Both the position numbers and the translations under genes were made by a program. The notes beneath the pieces were generated by a model, which did no database searches, was not told the DNA's origin, and saw only the letters and a list, made by a program, of their open reading frames with translations. This document shows, piece after piece, positions 17,538-25,579 of a DNA stretch of 64,000 nucleotides. Each line of letters begins with the position of its first letter. The stretch's first letter is position 1. The DNA is from Acetivibrio cellulolyticus CD2. GTDB taxonomy: Bacteria > Bacillota > Clostridia > Acetivibrionales > Acetivibrionaceae. The stretch covers positions 754,017 to 818,016 of the forward strand of contig NZ_JH556657.1 of the NCBI RefSeq assembly GCF_000179595.2, given 5' to 3'.

Positions 17538-18647
17538 TTATTTTTCAAGGTCAACGATAAAATCCTGTATAAGTTTGCTGCACTCGTCAGGCTTTTGCAC
17601 ATAAATCAGATGATCTCCGGGAACACAAGCGACCGTGCAATTTCCCATTTTCTCCGCGTAGGGATGGATGGTCTCCTGTCTGCCTTTCTTGCAGTTATCC
17701 AGTATCTTTTTTGCTTTCTCGTCATCTTCCTTGTAGTTCGTAGGCCACTTTGGCATATCAAGACCGTTTTTTTCTATCTGTCGGTTCACCCATTTACCAT
17801 TTTCGTTCAGTTCTTCAGCTGTCTGAAACCCCCAGCTTGCACAGATATATAGTTTTGGGATGTCATTTGTGACAATTTGATTAAATGCATTCTGTGCATT
17901 TTCTGTGAGCATACCGGTCTCGGATATCAGAGCAATGGAATCCAATGTCATCAGGGAAAGGGTATCACTGAGGCGCTGTTCTTCTTCGGAAAAATTGTCA
18001 GGATACAAATAACTATAATCTCTCAACACATATCTGTTGAAACCAAGTTTTGCAAGAAACGCGTATGCCTTATCGCCAAAATTCGGACTAAACTCTGGTT
18101 CTTCTTCAAAGGCATTTTCATCTAACTGACTACCGTCAAGAAACACCACCGCTTCTATCTCCTTAGGATACTTACTTGACCAATAGTTTGCATACGCTCC
18201 ACCAACGGAATGCGCAGCAAGGATGTACGGTGCTTGAATATCCGCACTTTTGAGTGCTTTGCGGTAATCCTCCACGATATATTCAAGTGTCATCTCGCTA
18301 TCTGTATCATCACTTAAGCCATAGCCAGCACGATCAACAAATACTACTAAATTATCCTTTTCAAGACTTTCTGTCATTTGTCTTTCCGTAACGGAATAAT
18401 CTCCCATACCAAGGCCTGCCAATGAAACAATCGTATGACTGCCTTGCTCATTTCCAAATTTCGCAACATTCAGCGAATAGTCCCCTACCGATACAGGATT
18501 ATAATACCCCTTTTCTTTCAGCAGTTCCAGTTCACTCTTTGATTTATTACGATGAACTATAAATGTCGCCAAGGTAAATAAAAGCAAAGCGGCGAGCAAT
18601 ACTACCAAAATCCCGATACCTATTTTTCCGATTTTTTTAAGTTTCAT
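17538..18647 (-). CDS. Membrane-anchored alpha/beta hydrolase
   Basis: 369 residues; the ATG at 18647 has an AGGGAG site. A single hydrophobic helix near residues 8-30 after a basic start anchors it, with the enzyme outside. The hydrolase fold shows SLAGLGMGDYS (oxyanion region), DRAGYGLSDD, the nucleophile elbow AHSVGG, an acid near IYICASW-like strands, and a final GDHLIY with the catalytic His. Family members are lipases, esterases or haloperoxidase-like enzymes; the substrate is unknown. It is first in a likely two-gene operon with the methyltransferase. Confidence 0.82.
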   Translation of the reverse strand: MKLKKIGKIGIGILVVLLAALLLFTLATFIVHRNKSKSELELLKEKGYYNPVSVGDYSLNVAKFGNEQGSHTIVSLAGLGMGDYSVTERQMTESLEKDNLVVFVDRAGYGLSDDTDSEMTLEYIVEDYRKALKSADIQAPYILAAHSVGGAYANYWSSKYPKEIEAVVFLDGSQLDENAFEEEPEFSPNFGDKAYAFLAKLGFNRYVLRDYSYLYPDNFSEEEQRLSDTLSLMTLDSIALISETGMLTENAQNAFNQIVTNDIPKLYICASWGFQTAEELNENGKWVNRQIEKNGLDMPKWPTNYKEDDEKAKKILDNCKKGRQETIHPYAEKMGNCTVACVPGDHLIYVQKPDECSKLIQDFIVDLEK

Positions 18648-19031
18648 GTATATCTCCCTAGAAAATTATGACTTATATGGACAAATTGGAGTTTGTTAAC
18701 TCGATAATTGTAGAACGACAATTTAGTTTCCTCTAATTTCAAGAAATTACTGCAAATTAAATTCTGGTTTTTACCTAAACATCTGATTTTACTTTGCCGC
18801 AATCCAGGGCATTTTTTTATTAGTTACCTCTTGACCTTTGTAATCATATTTTTTATATTTTTATTATAACAAAAAAGAGAAATCCACTCACCACAGTCTC
18901 TTTCTCTTAATTGTTCATGCTAATAAAAATTAACACAAAAATAACAAACATACTATTATGATAAGAGTTTTTAACCTGTTCTGCAAGATAAAATTTATTA
19001 ATATTTCTGCTAAGGATTTTTTCTTAAATCC
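18648..19031. other. Intergenic region before the decayed transposon
   Basis: About 384 AT-rich bases between divergent genes. It should hold the hydrolase promoter and the left end of the transposon. No copy of the right-end repeats was found here, so the transposon end may be lost. A small GAGAAA/TTTCTC stem near 18880-18910 is the only structure seen. Confidence 0.4.
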
Positions 19032-19535
19032 ATGTCAGGATTCATAATATCAGAATTCAAGTGTCCTTGTTGTAAAACAAAGCATCCTGACTGGAAGAAG
19101 CATTCTCAATACAACCGTTATCTTGTTTCTTTTGAAAACGGGTGTGTTGTATATTATCAAATTACTGTTACAAGATACCAATGTTCATCTTGTGGGCATA
19201 CCCATGCAATACTACCGGAATCTATCATTCCATACTGCTCATACAGCTTTTTGTTTATTCTTGCAGTTATGAGAGATTATTTCAACAGATCAATCACAGT
19301 AACAGATATCTGTGCCAAATATAATATTTCTGTTTCCACTCTCTACTCATGGAAAAGCTTGTTCCTAAATCAAAAGAAAATTTGGATTGGTCTTCTTGAA
19401 GATGCTTGTACATCATCAATACAATTTCTGAATTCAGAAAACCTTTTATATAAACTTGAAGAATTTTTTCTAATTGCAGGTGTTTCATTCCTGCAAAATG
19501 CTCACATCAAAAAAGCTAAATATAATCCGCCATAA
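19032..19535 (+). CDS. Zinc-ribbon protein of a TniAB-type transposon (DUF6431-like)
   Basis: 167 residues. The N-terminus has two cysteine pairs (CPCC near residue 11 and CSSCGH near 51) forming a likely zinc ribbon, then a helix-turn-helix-like part (ITVTDICAKYNISVSTLYSWK). This arrangement is typical of the DUF6431 protein that precedes a Mu/TniA-type transposase in many clostridial elements. It probably helps bind the transposon ends. The frame looks intact, but the partner genes are broken. Confidence 0.6.
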   Translation: MSGFIISEFKCPCCKTKHPDWKKHSQYNRYLVSFENGCVVYYQITVTRYQCSSCGHTHAILPESIIPYCSYSFLFILAVMRDYFNRSITVTDICAKYNISVSTLYSWKSLFLNQKKIWIGLLEDACTSSIQFLNSENLLYKLEEFFLIAGVSFLQNAHIKKAKYNPP

Positions 19536-19630
19536 AATCGGTTCATTTTTGTATTTTATCTTTCACATAAAATCGAAATTTATTTATGCTTTGTCCCCTG
19601 TTATTATGTGAGCAGGAGGTGATTTGTGTC

Positions 19631-20811
19631 ATGAATGACACTTTTAATGACAAAAAATATAGTGAAGCCGTGGAAATTGCACATATGCGTTTTGGTGCTA
19701 TAGCTCCTGTACTACAGGGGTTGTTTGCTGAGCCTACAAAAACAGCTTATTACAAAAAGATTGCTGAGAAAGCATTTAAAATGCCAAATGGGAAAGAGCT
19801 ACTTTATAACTACAATACATTTGAAAAATGGGAGGCTCGTTACAACAGTTCCCTCGCATTAATGCAACATTAATATACAACAAGCTTATTGAGGACGGTT
19901 TTATCAAACAATCAGAAGTATCTGTTTCAGCTGTACAAAGATTCATTAAGAAAAACGACCTAAAATCTGCAAGAAATCCTAATATGAAAGACCGTAAGGC
20001 TTTTGAAGAAGAATTTCCTTGTGACATGTATCAGGCTGATACTTGCCATAGTATCTACATAACTGAAAACGGAGTAAAACGTAAGACATATCTTTTTCAT
20101 ATTGTTGATGATCATTCAAGACTAATTGTTGGTGCGCGCTTCTTTTACAACGACAATGCATACAACTTTCAACAGGTTTTAAAAGAAGCTATAGCTCGTT
20201 ACGGTCTTTGCAGAAAAATTTATTGTGACAATGGTTCTACCTATGTGAACAAGCAATTGAGCCTTATTCTTGGTTCCCTTGGCATCATAGAAATACACGC
20301 TCCTGTTAGGGATGGTGCTGCAAAAGCTAAAGTAGAAAGAAGTTTTCGCACCATTAAGGATACTTGGCTGAATGGATTTGATCCATCTGGAGTAAAATCT
20401 CTTGAACAATTAAACCGCTTGCTGACCGATTATGTCAGAATGCGTAACAATTCATTCAACCGTGATATTGGTGAAACACCTATGGAACGCTACTCACGCC
20501 ATATTAACCAGATCAAATTCCCACAAAACCGGGAATGGCTTGATGAATGTTTTATGAATCGTACAATACGCAAGGTCAATAATGATTCTACAGTTTCGAT
20601 AGATTCAATATCCTATGACGTACCTATGCAATTCATCCGTATGAAAGTAGAAATCCGCTACCTACCTGATGATATGAAAAATGCTTACATTTTATACGCC
20701 GGTAAACGCTATTACATAAGACCTACAAATAAATTGGAGAATTCCCGTACAAAGCGTGAAAACACTCCAGTTATAGACTACTCAAAGAACGGGGGCTTTA
20801 AAGATGTATAA
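19631..20811 (+). pseudogene. TniA/Mu-type DDE transposase, broken
   Basis: The first part (19631-19873, 80 residues) is an N-terminal helix-turn-helix segment. The catalytic part (from about 19850 in another frame to 20811) has the RNase H triad: Asp in YQADTCHS, Asp in IYCDNGSTY, and Glu in AKVERSFRTIK, followed by the Mu C-terminal beta-barrel. Between the two parts, sequence normally encoding a linker is missing and the frame shifts near 19845. The gene cannot make one full protein. Confidence 0.82.
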
Positions 20812-21166
20812 ACAGTATTATGGTCTGACTTTTAATCCTTTTGACAAATCTGCACCAATAAAAACAGCCTTTCAATCAAGAGATCATGTTGAAATGCAGA
20901 ACCGACTTTCCTTTCTGAAAAACACTCGCGGGATAGGACTTTTTACTGCTCCACCAGGTATGGGAAAGACTCACGCATTACGTTGTTTCGCAGACAATCT
21001 TAATCCAAATCTCTGCCAAATGAGTTATACTTGCCTTTCAACAATCAGTGTGACAGAATTTTACCGCCAGTTATGTGCACAACTGGGACTGGAACAGTCC
21101 AGACGAAAAACAGAAATGTTCAAGTCAATCCAGTATCAAGCTATTCTGATAAGATTAAAGGCATAG
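20804..21166 (+). pseudogene. TniB/ExeA-type AAA ATPase, truncated
   Basis: 120 residues beginning MYKQYYGLTFNPFDKSAP, typical for these target-selection ATPases, with Walker A PPGMGKTH. The family is usually around 270 residues; Walker B and the rest are missing after LIRLKA. It overlaps the transposase stop by eight bases, as in intact elements. Confidence 0.8.
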
Positions 21167-21300
21167 ATATTTTAGGCGTTTCACAAACCAATTCGGAAAG
21201 CTTGGCTCAATAAAATTGAATTTAGGCCTGACTCTGTGATGATAGACTGCTTTGAAGTGATATAACTTTTAACTTGACAACAATGTGCTTTTTTAGTGAG

Positions 21301-21397
21301 AACAATTTGTAGTCCTGATTTTAATTTGACGTTATATTATCATTTCTAACTGAAAACAATTTGATGTCAGGCCTGATTTCATTGTGACGTTCAACAA
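21301..21397 (+). repeat. Directly repeated end motifs of the transposon
   Basis: Two ~40-base direct repeats (21301-21340 and 21355-21397) share AACAATTTG, then GTC, CTGATTT and TTGACGTT or GTGACGTT at equal order. A weaker third copy (TTTAGGCCTGACTCTGTGATG) lies near 21220. Multiple transposase-binding repeats at an end are expected for Mu/Tn7/TniA-type elements, so this is probably the right end. Confidence 0.5.
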
Positions 21398-21413
21398 TCT
21401 AACATTAACAAAT

Positions 21414-21728
21414 ACGATATTAAGAACTATATATTACATTTGTATTTTAGGATTTGCAGAAGAGCTTATTTTTAGGGGATATTTGCTAGAAAGATAAAAA
21501 GAAATACAAAACTCTAAGCTATTTGCTGTTATTGTATCTTCATTGGTATTTGCTTTATGGCATTATCCTGTTAGTTATTATTTTAGTCAGGTAATCTTTG
21601 CTTTTTTCTTTGGGATTATTCTTTCAATAATTAGGATAAAGGCAAAGGGGAACATTATATTGGCATTAGCAGTTGGGCATGGATTATATAACTCTTTTGG
21701 TATTTTGGCGGGCTATTTTATCAAATAA
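21414..21728 (+). pseudogene. CPBP intramembrane protease, truncated with a stop
   Basis: The frame contains the Glu-Glu-x3-Arg motif (FAEELIFRGYLLER), then a TAA stop near 21495. In the same frame it continues with VIVSSLVFALWHYP (second motif, His) and AVGHGLYNSFGI (last motif), ending at 21728. The 5' part is missing where the transposon end begins. CPBP/Abi proteins process membrane substrates or protect against bacteriocins; this copy is dead. Confidence 0.8.
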
Positions 21729-21761
21729 GAATTATAGCATAAGTATAAGTATTTCTAATAA

Positions 21762-21935
21762 GGTGCATCATCCATGGTACTCTGGCTTGGTGAGTCCGCC
21801 GCACATCAGAGAACAAGTCCATTTGAGTAAAGGGCATGCTTACGGGTCATCCTGCCCACATCGATTCATCGGGCTTGTGCCTCTCACGCGGATTCTTAAC
21901 GGGCGCAATTAATGAATACTTCAATTAGCCCCCCG
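21762..21935 (+). repeat. G+C-rich patch B
   Basis: A sharp rise in G+C directly after the CPBP remnant. It shares short words with patch A (GCCGCAC at 21798; CTCTCACG at 21881 followed by a TTCTTAACGGGCGC segment that resembles TTTCTAATGGGTCC of patch A). No gene is supported here. It may be a relic of the same kind of site as patch A. Confidence 0.35.
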
Positions 21936-22237
21936 ATAAAATAAACAAGATTCCAAATTTGGCATGGTTTTGTTATAATTGTCTAAAGATAGTACAAAGT
22001 GGAGAGATACCACAAGGAATAAACTCAAAAATGAAATCAAATATTCTAAATTACTAGAAAAAGCTTAAAGTTTTAAACTGAAGCATTTTGCTATCGTGAG
22101 GTAGCAAGAAGTCGAAAGCCGAGGAAGGCAAATAGGTTGGTTTGTTGGAAAGCCTGATGAATTGAAAGGTTCTTGTCCGGTTTGGAGCCGGGGAAAAGCT
22201 AGAGATCACTTTAAAGACTTACCTATGGCTATGGCGC
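21936..22237 (+). mobile_element. Group II intron remnant, 5' RNA part
   Basis: The stretch ending near 22237 has features that normally precede the reverse transcriptase gene in bacterial group II introns: AGTCGAAAGCCGAGGAAGGC, then GCCTGATGAATTGAAAGG, then TCCGGTTTGGAGCCGGGG, then CTTACCTATGGC. The reverse transcriptase does not follow; instead the duplicated membrane-protein block begins at 22238. A piece of a matching reverse transcriptase lies 4.3 kb away at 26537. The 5' boundary is not certain. Confidence 0.5.
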
Positions 22238-22254
22238 TTTAAAACAATAATGAG

Positions 22255-22686
22255 GTGATTGCTATAATTAATAAGCTATTTGAAATTTTTATTCTTATAT
22301 TTGGAATACTAATAGTCTGGTTTTTTTGTAATATAGCATGTCAACTACGCAACTATAGTTTCGGACATAGGTTTGTAAAAGCATTTGTGGCTGAAAACAG
22401 TTTTCAACGCGCTTTTACTATATTACATAGATGGTTTGATGGAGACATAGATTCTTTAGATTTGAATAAGATAACGTATATTGGTTTCTTTAATGTTATA
22501 ATATGTATAATTATAGGTATTGTTGTTATACCATTTTCATTAATTACTTATTTTTTTAATCATTCACTTGCTATTTGGACTTATTTATATTGGTGTGGTG
22601 GATGCTTTCTTTTAAGTTTACTTGCTTTTTTCTTGCAGGTAATAGATAGTGTTCTAAATGCTATTTTGAGATACTTTAATAAGTAA
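22255..22686 (+). CDS. Small polytopic membrane protein, copy B
   Basis: 143 residues, differing from copy A (15641) only at Glu/Gly, Ile/Thr and Ile/Val. Same predicted three helices, same uncertain start within GAGGTGATT. The similarity to copy A starts at 22238, immediately after the group II intron remnant. Purifying selection or a recent duplication would both explain the near identity. No function is known. Confidence 0.65.
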   Translation: MIAIINKLFEIFILIFGILIVWFFCNIACQLRNYSFGHRFVKAFVAENSFQRAFTILHRWFDGDIDSLDLNKITYIGFFNVIICIIIGIVVIPFSLITYFFNHSLAIWTYLYWCGGCFLLSLLAFFLQVIDSVLNAILRYFNK

Positions 22687-22792
22687 AATATAAGGCCTGT
22701 ATCTGATTTGAGAAATTACAATGAAGTCTTAATAAGTAAATACGAGTCGTTAGCTGAATATCCATTTATAGGGAATGAATTAATGATAAATT
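22687..22792 (+). pseudogene. Fused remnant of antitoxin and toxin genes
   Basis: About 45 bases match the start of the Phd antitoxin gene; at TCTTAA|TAAGTAAA the sequence jumps to the middle of the ParE toxin gene (matching 15268-15320, one difference) and stops at GAATTAA. The following 30 bases encode INLDELHEGLVDI and a stop, probably the end of another lost gene. Confidence 0.78.
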
Positions 22793-22826
22793 TGGATGAA
22801 TTGCATGAGGGGTTGGTGGATATATA

Positions 22827-23474
22827 ATGAAAACAATTATTAAATTTGGTGTAATAAGCAGTGTTATTATAAGCATTACTTTTTCTGGATGTAGTAATAG
22901 TATTCAAACATCTAAAGAAAATGAGATTGTTCAAATGAAAGAAGAAATAGAAAATTTAAAATCAGAAATAAATGTTTTACAGGGAGAATTAGAAAAGAAG
23001 AATGAAATTCAAACTTTGTTAAATAGCAAAAATGAAAGCAGTAATCAAAGTGAAGGCCTTCTTGATGTTTCCTATATATCTGTTAACAAGAAAAAAGTAT
23101 CATCAAATATAATAATAGTTAATGAACGTGGATTGAATCTTAATGCACTTTGTAATGCTTGGAATGATATAAGCATTGAAATACAAGATTACTCAGATAA
23201 ACAGTTTGGGGGATATTCAGGAGACAAAGTTCCTACAAAATTTAAAGTATCCTTTAATGGGAAATTCACTGAATTCGAGGGTATTGTTTATGCTTCTTCA
23301 GTTAATGGAGAACCAATGGCGGAGTACATTGGAGGAGAATTTGGTGATATTAGAGCGAGATATAAAAGTTGTATTTTGTTAAAAGATAAAGGTAGTGTAA
23401 TTAGACTTTTTGAGTTACTTGGAATAGGTTGTACCTTTAACGAAGATAATTCTCTAGATTTGTATAAAATTTAA
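22827..23474 (+). CDS. Lipoprotein with a coiled coil
   Basis: 215 residues. A signal peptide ends in a lipobox (TFSGC, Cys near 22), so it should be lipidated and held on the outer face of the membrane. Residues 33-62 form a heptad-like coiled coil (EIVQMKEEIENLKSEINVLQ). The C-terminal ~130 residues are a soluble domain I do not recognise. GGTGG precedes the ATG. A deleted remnant lies at 15544 and its last bases recur at 16175, so it belonged to the duplicated block between the toxin-antitoxin pair and the RDD gene. Confidence 0.75.
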   Translation: MKTIIKFGVISSVIISITFSGCSNSIQTSKENEIVQMKEEIENLKSEINVLQGELEKKNEIQTLLNSKNESSNQSEGLLDVSYISVNKKKVSSNIIIVNERGLNLNALCNAWNDISIEIQDYSDKQFGGYSGDKVPTKFKVSFNGKFTEFEGIVYASSVNGEPMAEYIGGEFGDIRARYKSCILLKDKGSVIRLFELLGIGCTFNEDNSLDLYKI

Positions 23475-23534
23475 GATTAGAGTCATCCCTGTGAAGACCG
23501 TTCGAAATCAAATAATATTATAAGGTGAAAAGAT

Positions 23535-24449
23535 ATGAATATTGAAAATTTATTGACTATGACAAAGAAGGACATAATTGACACAAGAAGTTTGGCTGCC
23601 TTTATTGATTTTATATTTATTGCTATCTTGACGCTCATAGTAGTTTCAGTTGTAAACTCTAGTAATGCATTAGTAATTATACTAAGCTATATTGCGATCG
23701 TATTATTATATTTTATATCATTTGAAAGTCTTTTGGGATTTACGATAGGTAAATTTATTCTTGGAATTAGAGTTATAAATAATGAGTGTGGAAAACCTAC
23801 TACTCGTCAATCAGCAGTTAGAGCCTTGTTTTGGCTTATAGAAGTAAATCCAATCTTAATAATAACTTTATTTACCTTTATTATTGCAAGAAACAGCAAG
23901 ACCAAACAAAGATTTGGTGACAAAGTATCTAATGTATATGTTGTAAGAAAAAAGGATTTGAAGCAGTTTTTATCAAATGAAAATTATCAAACTATGAATT
24001 CTGAAGCGTTTGATTATGATTTTAATAAACCTAAAGTTAAAATTAGTAGGATGGATATAGATGGGAGAATATTAGACAAGAGTATAGTGCTATCATTTGA
24101 TGGTAACAAAAGCTTAAGAATTTACGGAGTAAAAGGAATGACTGCCTCTGAAATAATAGAAGAAATTGAAAAGGGCGGGCGATTCATAGTATTTAAGTCG
24201 TGTGTGTCAGCGATTTTTATTTCGCAGATGAAAACCTCAGATATATTCTTTATAAAGTTTGAGCAGCCGTTTATCAAAGTTCACTGGCCCATAACACTAA
24301 AAACTATCTTATTCGGTTGGTGGTCAATTGCTGGTTTTTTCTGGACAATAAGCTGTTTGATAACGAATTTTAAAGGTGGTATAGATTTGACGCAAGATAT
24401 TTCAATAGCATTTTACGATATATTAAATGAAAATGTGTTTAAGTTGTAG
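23535..24449 (+). CDS. RDD-family membrane protein, full-length copy
   Basis: 304 residues. The N-terminal RDD domain (to about 150) has the Arg/Asp helix DTRSLAAFIDFIF and GFTIGKFILGIRV. The C-terminal ~125 residues (from MDIDGRILDKS) form an extra domain with a soluble part and one or two helices (TILFGWWSIAGFFWTISCLI). This second domain is missing from the copy at 16248. AAGGTG precedes the ATG. It is the last gene of the duplicated block. RDD proteins are small membrane proteins, some linked to Na+/H+ exchange; nothing specific can be said here. Confidence 0.75.
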   Translation: MNIENLLTMTKKDIIDTRSLAAFIDFIFIAILTLIVVSVVNSSNALVIILSYIAIVLLYFISFESLLGFTIGKFILGIRVINNECGKPTTRQSAVRALFWLIEVNPILIITLFTFIIARNSKTKQRFGDKVSNVYVVRKKDLKQFLSNENYQTMNSEAFDYDFNKPKVKISRMDIDGRILDKSIVLSFDGNKSLRIYGVKGMTASEIIEEIEKGGRFIVFKSCVSAIFISQMKTSDIFFIKFEQPFIKVHWPITLKTILFGWWSIAGFFWTISCLITNFKGGIDLTQDISIAFYDILNENVFKL

Positions 24450-24852
24450 CAGTTTGAAATCTTTCAATTTGAGAGATTGATTGGTGGTGACTGCAAATTT
24501 AAGGCGCCTTAAGGGTTAGAGGACATTTTAGATGTGGGGCGTTTTTGAAAAGTCAAGTATTTTTGGAAAATCCTTTGATTTTTCTTTAATTTTTTGTATT
24601 TTAAATGTATATATTTTTTGTTATAATCACTTTACCTATTTATTCCATGGCATCTTGATGACATTGGCTACGCGGGCCCTCTCACCGGCAAGCCCCGCTT
24701 CCTGGTCACGTTCCTCCTGTCCGGTTCGTGGGCGTGGGCAATGAGTGACGTTTAGTCGAAATCCTTTTGAAGTAAGTACAAATTTGGAGTTTTTGTTTGA
24801 ATTTTTCTCATTTTAAATAGCATAATTCAATTTAAGTTAGGGAGTGAATCAT
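24450..24852. other. Intergenic region with G+C-rich patch C
   Basis: About 400 bases. A patch at about 24655-24750 is visibly G+C-rich (CGCGGGCCCTCTCACCGG and onward) in AT-rich surroundings and carries the CTCTCAC word shared with patches A and B. A short open frame over it has unnatural composition and is not accepted. The ~90 bases after the patch should include the promoter of the ASCH gene. Confidence 0.45.
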
Positions 24853-25365
24853 TTGGATAAAGTAAATCTTATAAGTCAAGTATGGAAAAGTTTTCTACAT
24901 TCAGTTGGAGAATCAATTGAGACAACAGATAAGACATTTACATCTTGGCATTTTGAAGTTACAGAGAGAGGTGCAAATTCGTTACTTGATTTAGTGATAG
25001 CTGGGAAAAAGAAAGCCACAGCTTCTTCACCATGGGTGTTTGAATATGATAACGAACCACTTCCTAAAGTGGGCGATTATTCTATTATCACAAATTGGGA
25101 TGGGATTCCAAAAGCAATAATTAGAACGAAGAATATTGAAATTCTGCCTTTCAAGGAAGTAACAGAAACTTTTGCAGCAAAAGAAGGCGAAGGTGACCAA
25201 AGTCTAGATTTTTGGAGAAAGGCTCATAAAGACTATTTTACATACGAGTGTTTAAGGATAGGAAAGCAGTTCACTGAAGATATCCCAGTTCTCTGCGAAG
25301 AATTTGATTTAGTTTTTATAGTTGATGATGTAACCATTGATAATAGTTCTGAAGCTATAGTTTAA
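24853..25365 (+). CDS. ASCH-domain protein
   Basis: 170 residues from TTG at 24853, eight bases after AGGGAG; a GTG at 24844 lies inside that site. The ASCH pattern is clear: LVIAGKKKATASSP near residue 50 (the GKK substrate loop), VGDYSIITNWDGIPKAIIRT, then VTETFAAKEGEGDQSLDFWRKAHKDYF. ASCH domains have a PUA-like fold that binds RNA; some members are ribonucleases or amidohydrolases. Such genes are frequent passengers on cassettes and islands. Its stop overlaps GTTTAAC, which fits the RYYYAAC core of attC sites. Confidence 0.82.
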   Translation: MDKVNLISQVWKSFLHSVGESIETTDKTFTSWHFEVTERGANSLLDLVIAGKKKATASSPWVFEYDNEPLPKVGDYSIITNWDGIPKAIIRTKNIEILPFKEVTETFAAKEGEGDQSLDFWRKAHKDYFTYECLRIGKQFTEDIPVLCEEFDLVFIVDDVTIDNSSEAIV

Positions 25366-25391
25366 CACTGGCAGCGAACGTAAGGAAAGTG
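25361..25391 (+). repeat. Small inverted repeat at the end of the ASCH gene
   Basis: AACACT pairs with AGTGTT across about 16 bases right at the ASCH stop. It could be a weak terminator or the first part of the larger structure at 25429. Confidence 0.3.
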
Positions 25392-25428
25392 TTTTTAGGT
25401 AGTGGTAATTTTAAGAATAGTGCCAACG

Positions 25429-25540
25429 GACTTCGAACAATGCGTATTCGCAAGGGTGCGGATGAGTAGATGCATGAAGTAGTGCATAGAGGTCTGCCGC
25501 ACCACATCTCCGCATACTTTCGACGATATGCGTTGAAGTA
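25429..25540 (+). repeat. Long imperfect palindrome (patch D)
   Basis: About 110 bases whose two halves pair imperfectly: ACTTCGAAC at the left faces GTTGAAGT at the right, and inner segments (GTGCGGATGAG versus CATCTCCGCATAC; GATGCAT versus GTGCAT) also match. The size, the G+C-rich bulged stem and the terminal AAC...GTT pair recall integron attC sites, although the outer cores deviate from RYYYAAC/GTTRRRY by one or two bases. Confidence 0.5.
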
Positions 25541-25579
25541 TTTATATAATTATTTTTGTCAATGAAAGGACTAAATGTT

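Noticed and set aside
22793-22825. 14-residue frame MINLDELHEGLVDI
   Set aside because: It is best explained as the tail of a lost gene in the duplicated block, not a peptide gene.
24532-24744. Open frame of 70 residues over patch C
   Set aside because: Its second half is Ser/Pro/Arg-rich translation of the G+C-rich patch, with no ribosome site and no family.
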